Shown: piece by piece, positions 36,902-44,419 of the stretch
Layout: each line of letters starts with the position of its first letter
How positions within the stretch are numbered: position 1 is the first letter of the stretch
Assembly: GCF_004022485.1 (NCBI RefSeq)
Contig: NZ_CP034951.1
Location: forward strand, 3,100,001-3,164,000
Origin: Aequorivita sp. H23M31
GTDB taxonomy: Bacteria; Bacteroidota; Bacteroidia; Flavobacteriales; Flavobacteriaceae
Length of the DNA stretch: 64,000 bases
Direction: 5' to 3'
Notes under the pieces: generated by a model
Database searches by the model: none
What the model was told of the DNA's origin: nothing
Seen by the model: the letters and a program-made list of their open reading frames with translations, nothing else
Position numbers and translations under genes: made by a program

Positions 36902-37850
36902 TCTTACTCCTCAACTCCTCAACTCCTCAACTCCTCAACTCCTCAACTTTTAAGTCGATGAGTCGATAAGTCTATAAGTTTAGAAAAATTTCCTCAACTT
37001 CTCAACTTTTTCTTAGTCGATGAGTCGATAAGTCTATGAGTTTAGAAAAATTTCCTCAACTCCTCAACTCCTCAACTCCTCGACTCCTAGACTCCTCAAC
37101 TTTTTCTTAGTCGATAAGTCGATAAGTCTATGAGTTTAGAAAAAATTTCTCAACTTCTCAACTCCTCAACTTCTCAACTCCTCAACTCCTCAACTCCTCA
37201 ACTTTTAAGTCGATGAGTCGATAAGTCTATGAGTTTAGAAAAATTTCCTCAACTCCTCGACACCTCAACTTTTTCTTAGTCGATGAGTCGATAGGTCGAT
37301 GAGTTTAGAAAAATTTTCTCAACTCCTCAACTCCTCAACTCCTCGACTCCTCAACTTTTTCTTAGTCGATAAGTCGATAAGTCTATGAGTTTAGAAAAAT
37401 TTCCTCAACTTCTCAACTTCTCAACTTTTTCTTAGTCGATGAGTCTATATGCTTAGAGAAACCTCCTCAACTCCTCAACTCCTCGACTCCTCAACTTTTT
37501 CTTAGTGATGAGTCGATAGGTCGATGAGTTTAGAAAAATTTCCTCAACTCCTCAACTCCTCAACTCCTCAACTCCTCAACTTTTAAGTCGATGAGTCGAT
37601 AAGTCTATGAGTTTAGAAAAATTTCCTCAACTTCTCAACTTCTCAACTTTTTCTTAGTCGATGAGTCTATATGCTTAGAGAAACCTTCTCAACTCCTCGA
37701 CTCCTCAACTTTTTCTTAGTCGATGAGTCGATAAGTCTATGAGTTTAGAAAAATTTCCTCAACTTCTCAACTTTTTCTTAGTCGATGAGTCTATATGCTT
37801 AGAGAAACCTTCTCAACTCCTCAACTCCTCGACTCCTAGACTCCTCAACT
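36902..37850. repeat. 8-bp-periodic self-complementary repeat array, segment 2
   Basis: Same two block types as segment 1, upstream of the four-helix-bundle gene on the minus strand. The block with the TATATGCTTAGAGAAACC centre recurs near 37445, 37665 and 37790. The array runs into the fbpB coding end: the last codons (Arg-Ser) and the stop TGA of fbpB are formed by CTCCTCAACTCC on the plus strand. Confidence 0.93.
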
Positions 37851-39479
37851 CCTCTTTCCCCCAATCACATTATTCAATATTATTATCGGAATCACTCCCG
37901 TTAGCACCACTACCAGCGACGCATTTGCCGATTCGGCTATCATTTCGTTGGTTGCCATATCAAATGCTTTTGTTGCCAAGGTGTTGAAATTGAAGGGTCT
38001 TAAAATCAATGTTAATGGCAATTCCTTCAAAATATCCACAAAAGCCAACAAAATTGCTGCGGCAATACTATTCCGTATCAAAGGTAAGTCTATTTTCCAC
38101 AAAGTCCTTACAGGTGAAGCTCCCAAAGATCGCGCCACCTCGTTTACGCTAGCGCCCGTTTTCTGGAATCCTGCGTCAATTGCGTTATAGCCAACGGCCA
38201 TAAATCGGACAATATAAGCAATTACCATAATAAACAAAGTTCCCGAAAGTATCATTCCTACCTGATCGGCAGTGACCCAAGAGATAAACCGATCTAACTT
38301 CATCATCGGGATCATTACCCCCACCGCTATAACCGCTCCGGGAATCGCATATCCCATAGAGGCGGATCGGGCAATGTGCCGCGTCCATCGCAACGGACTC
38401 AACCGAGTGGCGTACAACAGGAATATTGATAAGATTGCTATTGCCACTGCCGACCCAATTGCCAGGGAAAAACTCCGCAGTATAAGAATCCCGAATTCCG
38501 AATCCACCACATTTCGCCAAGTGAGTGCAACCCAATAAAAAAGTTGGGACAGCGGCATAATAAAACTGATCATCAGCACAAAAGCACTAAGTCCGGTATA
38601 TAGCCATCGACCGCTCCAATGTTTTGGGACAATCCTCAGTGCCGGTCGGGAACTTGCACTTTGGGTGGTCCAATTGCGACTGCCTCTTTGGAAGTTTTCC
38701 AGCCAAATCAACAGTAAAACAATCAATGTCAAGATTGCGGAAAGATGGATGGCGGTATTAATATCCCCAAAGGAGAACCAAGCCCTGAAAATTCCCGAGG
38801 TAAAAGTGTCGACACCAAAATACTTCACCGTTCCATAATCGTTGAGCACTTCCATTCCTACCAAGGCGATTCCTCCAGCAACGGCTGGTCTTGCCATGGG
38901 AAGTGCGATTTTGGTAAACACACGCCATCGGTTGCTTCCCAATAAAAGAGCTGCTTCCTGAAGTTCACTTGATTGTCGCATAAAGGAGGCTCGACATATC
39001 ACATAAACATATGGGAATAGACTGATTGAAAGAATGAAAATAGCACCTGGCATATTCATAATATCAATTATAGCACCCTTAAATTGAATATCGAAATTGT
39101 TTCTTAGAAATGCCTGAATAGGGCCGGTATATTCTAAAATCCCCACATAGCTATATCCCATCATATAGGACGGAAATGCTAATGGGAGAATAAGTAGCCA
39201 TTCAAAATATTTACGTCCAGGAAATTCATATACCGAAACAAACCAAGCCATACTTACTCCCAAAATGAAAGTGCCTATGCCAACTCCAAAGAGTAGAATA
39301 AGTGAATTCGAGAAATAGGTGGGAAGCAGGTTGGTAACAATGTGCTGCCAATGTTCGCCGGGACTATGAAAAAGCTCAATTAAAATGGTGAAGATTGGTG
39401 TTAATACCAATAACAGTATTACCACAGCCCCAGCCGTCCATTTATTCCACCAATAGATGGATTTTTTTGATTTTTTCAA
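37845..39479 (-). CDS. fbpB: iron(III)-type ABC transporter permease (FbpB-like)
   Basis: 544 residues, a duplicated binding-protein-dependent permease with about 12 transmembrane helices. Both halves carry the EAA-type loop: ELQEAALLLGSNRWRVFTKI ahead of ALPMARPAVAGGI, and VNEVARSLGASPVRTLWKID ahead of LPLIRNSIAAAILLAFVD. This two-in-one layout is typical of FbpB/AfuB. It works with the lipoprotein at 39594-40622 and the ATPase at 33889-34992. The C-terminus ends GGKRS, the last two residues and the stop being written by the repeat array, so the tail may be shortened or changed relative to relatives. Confidence 0.93.
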   Translation of the reverse strand: MKKSKKSIYWWNKWTAGAVVILLLVLTPIFTILIELFHSPGEHWQHIVTNLLPTYFSNSLILLFGVGIGTFILGVSMAWFVSVYEFPGRKYFEWLLILPLAFPSYMMGYSYVGILEYTGPIQAFLRNNFDIQFKGAIIDIMNMPGAIFILSISLFPYVYVICRASFMRQSSELQEAALLLGSNRWRVFTKIALPMARPAVAGGIALVGMEVLNDYGTVKYFGVDTFTSGIFRAWFSFGDINTAIHLSAILTLIVLLLIWLENFQRGSRNWTTQSASSRPALRIVPKHWSGRWLYTGLSAFVLMISFIMPLSQLFYWVALTWRNVVDSEFGILILRSFSLAIGSAVAIAILSIFLLYATRLSPLRWTRHIARSASMGYAIPGAVIAVGVMIPMMKLDRFISWVTADQVGMILSGTLFIMVIAYIVRFMAVGYNAIDAGFQKTGASVNEVARSLGASPVRTLWKIDLPLIRNSIAAAILLAFVDILKELPLTLILRPFNFNTLATKAFDMATNEMIAESANASLVVVLTGVIPIIILNNVIGGKRS

Positions 39480-39593
39480 TTAGTAAAATTTCAATTAAAC
39501 CATTAATTGAGAAGTGGATTTGGTTTTGAGCCCATGCGTTGAGGAGTTTTTGAAAATTCTCAATTCTCACCTCTCACCACCAACCAACTCATT

Positions 39594-40622
39594 CTATTTC
39601 CACCCAACTTCATCAAAAATCTTTACCGCCTCACTGTTCAATTCTCCGAGTTTGATTAATTCTACCTCATCAGCTTTGAAATCACCCCACTCTTTTAGGA
39701 TTGCGGCTTTTGAGGCGTCGGGATTGACAGGGTATTCATAATTAAGATTTGCCAATGTTTGTTGTGCTTCTATTCCGGAAAGGAATTCGAGTAGTTTTAC
39801 GGCATTTTCCTTATGAGGTGCATATTTGGTAACTCCCGCGCCACTGATATTGATGTGGGTTCCACGATTTTCTTGGTTTGGGAAAATAATTCCAACAGAT
39901 TCTCCAGCTTTCTTTTCTTCTTCATTTTCGTCATTAAGCATCAATCCGATATAATAGGTGTTAACCACGGCGATATCACCTTCTCCAGAAGCTACGGCCT
40001 TTACTTGGTCACGGTCGCTTCCCTTTGGGTTTCGCGCCATATTTTCAACTACGCCGGCAGCCCATTCCTTGGCTTTTTCTTCGCCATCGGCCACAATAAT
40101 GGAAGCTAAAAGAGATTGGTTGTAGATGTTTTCTGAAGAACGGATTACAATCTTATCCTTCCATTCAGGATTTGCCAAGTCTTCGTAATCCTTTAGACTT
40201 TCTGGATTGACGCGATCTTTGGAATAGGCGATTATCCTTGCCCGGTAAGTCATTCCAAACCAATTGCCATTCTTATCACGAAACCTTGGGGCGATATTGG
40301 TTTCCAATATTTTTGAACTGATAGGTTGGAGCAGCCCTTTGGATTGAGCACGATATAAACGTCCTGCATCTACCGTAATCAGAATATCAGCTTTGGAGTT
40401 TTCGCCTTCTGTTTCAAGACGCTGAATCAGCTCGTCGGCACTAGCATTTACGATATTCACCTTTATTCCCGTTTCTTCCGTAAACTTTTTGAAAAGTTCG
40501 TCATCTGCTTTGTAATGACGATGGGTATAAACATTTACTTCTTTTTCCTTGGACGGATTTCCGCAGGATATTAATACACTGAACAGAATGACGGCAAAAC
40601 CGAATTTTAAAAATTTATTCAT
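39594..40622 (-). CDS. fbpA: iron(III)-binding lipoprotein of ABC transporter (FbpA/FutA-like)
   Basis: 342 residues from the Met at 40622, which opens a lipoprotein signal (FAVILFSVLISCGNPS, lipobox Cys in LISCG); an upstream in-frame ATG at 40685 would bury that signal. Motifs: VNVYTHRHYKADDELFKKF, ETGIKVNIVNASADELIQRL, ADILITVDAGRLYRAQSKGL, YSKDRVNPESLKDYEDL, and the VVNTYYIGLM tyrosine pair that binds Fe(III) in this family. It delivers iron to FbpB. It is the first gene of the fbpABC set, 114 bases ahead of fbpB. Confidence 0.93.
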   Translation of the reverse strand: MNKFLKFGFAVILFSVLISCGNPSKEKEVNVYTHRHYKADDELFKKFTEETGIKVNIVNASADELIQRLETEGENSKADILITVDAGRLYRAQSKGLLQPISSKILETNIAPRFRDKNGNWFGMTYRARIIAYSKDRVNPESLKDYEDLANPEWKDKIVIRSSENIYNQSLLASIIVADGEEKAKEWAAGVVENMARNPKGSDRDQVKAVASGEGDIAVVNTYYIGLMLNDENEEEKKAGESVGIIFPNQENRGTHINISGAGVTKYAPHKENAVKLLEFLSGIEAQQTLANLNYEYPVNPDASKAAILKEWGDFKADEVELIKLGELNSEAVKIFDEVGWK

Positions 40623-40685
40623 TGTTGATTTATTTATTGTTGTTTTTAGACTTTTAGATTTTTGTTTCAAGTTTTCAAGTTTCAA

Positions 40686-40968
40686 GTTTCAAGTTTCTTG
40701 TTTTTGGTTCTTTCAACTTAAACTCGATTATTGAACTGAGCCGAAGTGTGATTCTTCAAACTTAACATCGGTTACTAAGCGAAGTCGAAGAATAGTCCCT
40801 AGTTTCAGCTTCCAAGTTCAAAGTTTCCACTTCGTACTTCCGACTTAATCGTACTTCATTCTACCAGCGCCGGCAAAGGTAATCTTATTTAGACTCAATA
40901 CAAACAAGGTTGCAGATTCTTTGGAAAGATTCGTTCCCAAAAGAATAGGTAGGAAATTCGGTAGAGCT
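40686..40968. repeat. upstream region of fbpA with short repeats
   Basis: No gene is supported. 40665-40700 holds tandem TTTCAAG units. 40735-40800 holds related ACTGAGCCGAAGT and ACTAAGCGAAGTCGAAG motifs, which resemble a dispersed flavobacterial intergenic repeat. The fbpA promoter should be in this region. Confidence 0.45.
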
Positions 40969-41334
40969 TCAAATAAGGGAAGGAAAAGAAGGTGTTTTAA
41001 AGAGAAAAGAAGCAGTTATTCCTAATTGGAAATTTCTTCGCCTGGGCATTTCGTTGTCCTTTCGGGCGGGGTATTTGGTGAAATCAAAAAGGAGATGTTC
41101 GTGTATTAGCAATTGTTCCATATCATCAATTCCCTCTGAAATCCTCCCCGAAAGATGAGGAAGCATGCGTGCGTAGAAACGGAGGGATTTGTCCTCTCTG
41201 TTTCCCTCAAATTGGATATCAGAATATACTTTTGGATGAAAATCACCAGGGATGTCCGTTATAACTGGAGTTTTGGCATTTGCCAGACCAATCAGACATG
41301 CTCGAGCAACACAGGCAATGATAATATCGATTTG
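40969..41334 (-). pseudogene. unidentified coding-like stretch without a proper start
   Basis: A frame of 122 codons open between TAA at 41335-41337 and TGA at 40969. Its composition looks like real protein (PVITDIPGDFHPKVYSDIQF, LRFYARMLPHLSGRISEGID, MEQLLIHEHLLFDF). The first ATG comes only at 41166, in the middle of the conserved-looking part, so the 5' end is missing or uses an unusual start. I do not recognise the family. A 5'-truncated remnant is the simplest reading. Confidence 0.35.
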
Positions 41335-41433
41335 TTAATATTATCACAATGCAATATAAGTAATGATTTTAAATTTTCACATTCCACTTGGGGAAACAAA
41401 TTGTATTTTTAAAGTGAAAATCAACCTTAGGAG

Positions 41434-42204
41434 ATGATAAAACAATGGATACAAACAATAGCGATTATTGGTTTCGTCTCCAAAGGATTTGTTTATGTGG
41501 TAATAGGAATTCTTTCGTTTTTGGCCGCTTTCAATCTTGGTGGACAAAGCTCGGGCACCAATAGCGCTTTGCTATTTTTGGAAAGACAACCTTTTGGTCA
41601 ATTTATGCTTGCAGCATTGGCTGTAGGACTTCTCTGTTATTCGTTGTGGATGTTTATCCGAAGTATAAGGGATCCGGAAAATATGGGGTGGGACGGGAAG
41701 TGGAAATTAATGCGGATAGGAATTTTTATAACTGCCATAGTTTACACGTTCTTATCACTGCTGGCGTTTTATCATCTTTTTAAATCCGGAACTGCAAAAA
41801 ATAATCATACCTATTTGAATTTTATAGGATCAAACTTGCTTTCCATATTGTTCATTATTATCGGCATTGCATTGCTTATCCAGTCTGTTTTTTTATGTAT
41901 TGGTATTTATAGAGGCGGGTTGATGGACCAGTTTAACTTAGAAGGAAAAAAAGGTTCACATTTATTGCGCATTGGTGGGCAATTCGGGTTTTACGCCAGA
42001 GCTTTCGTCGTACTTATTATTGCGTACTTCTTTTTGAGGGCTGGATTTTATAGCGGGAATCATGAAGTGAAGGGAATTCAAGATGCATTTTCTTTTTTGG
42101 ACAGCTCCACCGTGGGTAGAATATTAATGGGAATTACTGCTATCGGCTTTGTTTCCTATGGACTATTTTACATCCTTCTTATCCGGTATAGGACTTTTGA
42201 GTGA
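41434..42204 (+). CDS. DUF1206 integral membrane protein
   Basis: 256 residues with six predicted transmembrane helices arranged as three repeated pairs, each starting with a glycine-rich IGFVSKGFVYVVIGILSF-type motif (also GGQFGFYARAFVVLIIAYFF, and AIGFVSYGLFYILLI). This internal threefold repeat is the DUF1206 hallmark. Inner membrane; function unknown. The following DUF302 gene is in the same direction 109 bases downstream. Confidence 0.88.
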   Translation: MIKQWIQTIAIIGFVSKGFVYVVIGILSFLAAFNLGGQSSGTNSALLFLERQPFGQFMLAALAVGLLCYSLWMFIRSIRDPENMGWDGKWKLMRIGIFITAIVYTFLSLLAFYHLFKSGTAKNNHTYLNFIGSNLLSILFIIIGIALLIQSVFLCIGIYRGGLMDQFNLEGKKGSHLLRIGGQFGFYARAFVVLIIAYFFLRAGFYSGNHEVKGIQDAFSFLDSSTVGRILMGITAIGFVSYGLFYILLIRYRTFE

Positions 42205-42313
42205 AAATTGCGCTGGTCAAACCTTTTATATTATAAAAGAACTTTTTTTCTCGAGCATCTCTGGAGTAATCCAAAATCGGAATTTAAATATGTTTTTTTG
42301 TAATTTTCGGTTT

Positions 42314-42705
42314 ATGAATGGTATAGAAATAATTAAAAGCGATCTCCCCGTACGGGAAACAGTTACAAATATTCTCCGAGCGATAGAAAATGAGAGATGG
42401 CATCTTTTTGCCCATATTGATCACGCCGCCGAAGCCAAAAAGAAAGGTCTGCCTTTGCGCCCCACCGAGGTTATCTTATTTGGTAATCCAGAGATTGGAA
42501 CCTGCTAATGCAGAACATTCAATCCGTATCAATTGATTTACCTATGAAAGTTATGGTCTGGGAAAATGAGGACGGTATTGTTAATATTGGTTACAATACC
42601 ATCGAATGGCTTAAAAGACGGCATAATCTAAGAGATGATGAAGCCTTGCGAAGTATCGAGGAGGCTGTAATGAAAATCTGCACTAAATCACATCTTCCTT
42701 CTTGA
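42314..42705 (+). pseudogene. DUF302 gene broken by a single-base frameshift
   Basis: The N-terminal piece (42314-42508, MNGIEIIKSDLPVRETVTNI to VILFGNPEIGTC) and the C-terminal piece (42508-42705, MQNIQSVSIDLPMKVMVWEN to the end) together give a normal-length DUF302 domain of about 130 residues. Adding one C in the ACCTG at about 42502 would restore the usual FGNP-x-x-GTLLMQ join. As written, translation of the first piece stops at TAATG, where the second could restart, so two polypeptides by coupling are conceivable. DUF302 proteins are small cytoplasmic proteins of unknown function. Confidence 0.8.
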
Positions 42706-43080
42706 GACCAAATAAGAGTGCTTTTTATGCTTGTAGTTTTTTCTTTTAGATCCACGCTTTTCTTCATTCATGGCTTGAATTCCAAAACTGCCTATAATCC
42801 AAATTTTGTTATTGAAAACTGTGGTAGTTTGAAGTTGAAGTTTTAAAAAAGCAACTTGTTGTAAAATTCTCGTTCAGGTGGCGCGGTCGTCCCTATCCTA
42901 TATGTTGGATAATCTAATAACGATTAATCCAATTTCTAGAAAGATCTCCGAATTTTATCATTTTTTTCTCCTCGGTAGTCGTCCTCAATGTTACGGACTT
43001 CCTTGAGTTCGTTTTTTTAGATATATGCGGATATGAAATTTAGAAACTCTCTGGCTAAATCTTTAGCATTTTATAGGAAA
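42706..43080. other. intergenic region, nothing recognised
   Basis: No supported gene on either strand; frames are short and lack protein-like composition. No repeat or strong hairpin was noticed. Confidence 0.5.
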
Positions 43081-43662
43081 CTAAGTTTTATGATCGATAA
43101 CAAGATTGTATTTGCTCAAAAGTCCTGCTAATGTGGAGCTATCAAATTTTGAGTTTTTAAGGCGATTGATTTCTGGGTCAATAGAGAAATTTCTGGAGGT
43201 CCGGAAATCGGTTTTTTCGAGAATTGTGGAATTGAAAGTGGCGCCTGTTAAATCACAGTTTTTGAAAATGGCGCTGGTTAAATCACATTCCACAAAATCC
43301 ACTTCTTGAAGTTGGGAATTTGAGAATGATGTATTTCTTATTTTCTTTTTATAGAAAGATGAATGGGTGAGAATGCAGTTTTCAAAACCAAAATTAAGAC
43401 CGAAATCGTTACAATTATCGAACCTAAGGCCGAGCATTTTGCAATCCTTAAACTTAACATCTCTAAACGCCGTGCCGGCAATGTTGGTAAGACTCAAATT
43501 ACACCCTATAAATTCGCATTCGGTAAACGTCGAATTCGAAAGATCCGATTCCGACAAATCGCACTCTTCAAATCGACAGTTCTCGTATTCACCTCTAATT
43601 AGGGGATTCTTATTTGAGTTTAATTTTTTAAATGTTCTGTCTTCTATGTAGGACTGGTTCAT
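43081..43662 (-). CDS. pentapeptide-repeat protein
   Basis: 193 residues of A(D/N)LXX-type five-residue repeats forming a right-handed quadrilateral beta-helix: ENCRFEECDLSESDLSNSTF, TECEFIGCNLSLTNI, FVECDLTSAIFKNCDLTGAT. Phe or Leu occupy the central position throughout. Length and layout (a break near residue 100 and a C-terminal helix ending KYNLVIDHKT) resemble Qnr/MfpA-type DNA mimics that protect gyrase, but many relatives have no known function, so quinolone protection is not claimed. Cytoplasmic; stands alone. Confidence 0.88.
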   Translation of the reverse strand: MNQSYIEDRTFKKLNSNKNPLIRGEYENCRFEECDLSESDLSNSTFTECEFIGCNLSLTNIAGTAFRDVKFKDCKMLGLRFDNCNDFGLNFGFENCILTHSSFYKKKIRNTSFSNSQLQEVDFVECDLTSAIFKNCDLTGATFNSTILEKTDFRTSRNFSIDPEINRLKNSKFDSSTLAGLLSKYNLVIDHKT

Positions 43663-43798
43663 TCTGAATTATGGGATTGTTTGAAAGGTATCTTGATTTA
43701 CCTATATTATAGTTAATGCGTTTTTGAACTGTAACTGTGTGCGATGGAATGTTTCATAAACTAGGCTGTAAAGATAGACATCCCGTGCTGATGGGGTG

Positions 43799-43984
43799 CA
43801 GATATTCTTTCTTGAATAATTTTTTTTAATGATGTTTTTCTTGGTTTAGAATATAATTATAACCCGTCTCAATATGAGAATGGGAATATGAAAATACACC
43901 ATAACCTTCTTGCCAGGAAAATTTATCGGAAACATATTTGCTACTATTAATGAAATTGGTCGAATTGTTTTTTATATCTCGCAC
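43799..43984 (-). pseudogene. remnant of an IS200-like (Y1) transposase
   Basis: On the minus strand, reading from about 43984, the frame gives VRDIKNNSTNFINSSKYVSD, KFSWQEGYGVFSYSHSHIE and YILNQEKHH. This is the conserved C-terminal half of IS200-type transposases, whose active tyrosine lies just downstream of the HUH motif. An in-frame TAA follows HH, after which KKLFKKEYL continues in the same frame as intact relatives would. The N-terminal half with the HUH motif is missing. This is a different lineage from the RAYT at 14770. The rest of 43663-44082 holds nothing else I can support. Confidence 0.72.
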
Positions 43985-44082
43985 GAAAATATTCCCAGAT
44001 TAATTGCATTGAATTTTTAAGAAATCGAAAATTATTTTAAGGTTTTTTCGATATATTTGGTTTCTATCTGAGCTATAATGAA

Positions 44083-44334
44083 ATGAAATTTATGAAAAGA
44101 CTGTTATTCCTATTTCTATTTCTTTCCTTCGGAATTCTTCCCGGTTTCGCTCCTCCTTCAATCCTTTCCAATAGCACCTATATTCATCCCGTTAACGAGG
44201 TTGTTTACATTACCAAATCAGGAACTAAATATCATCGCGGTTCTTGCCATCATCTGAAAAAGAGCAAGATTAAAACCAATAAATCAGATGCCAAAACTGC
44301 GGGGTACACAGCTTGTAGTGTATGCAAGCCATAA
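44083..44334 (+). CDS. small secreted protein with a Cys-containing YHxxxC...CxxC domain
   Basis: 83 residues. Signal peptide (RLLFLFLFLSFGILPGFA), then a compact domain VVYITKSGTKYHRGSCHHLK, KSKIKTNKSDAKTAGYTACS and VCKP. This module (YHxxxCxxL ... A...GY..C..C.P) is often fused to secreted nucleases and phospholipases and probably binds a metal through its three Cys and His residues. Here it stands alone as an exported domain, which is unusual. An alternative start is the Met at codon 4 (44092). Function unknown. Confidence 0.8.
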   Translation: MKFMKRLLFLFLFLSFGILPGFAPPSILSNSTYIHPVNEVVYITKSGTKYHRGSCHHLKKSKIKTNKSDAKTAGYTACSVCKP

Positions 44335-44419
44335 CAATTCCTTCGAAATTTTAGAAATTCAAATAAATATTTTTTATTAGAATAGTTACCTTCGGAAAAC
44401 TTATTCTAAAACTTTTATT

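Noticed and set aside
37739..37987. Plus-strand frame in the 8-bp array running into fbpB antisense
   Set aside because: Built of repeat translation (LLNSSTPRLLNSS) and opposite to a clear permease gene.
42728..42844. 38-codon plus-strand frame
   Set aside because: Too short, no composition or context support; left as intergenic.
43081..43662. Qnr-type quinolone-protection gene
   Set aside because: Pentapeptide pattern and length are similar, but this family is broad and no feature specific to Qnr is visible; called only as a pentapeptide-repeat protein.
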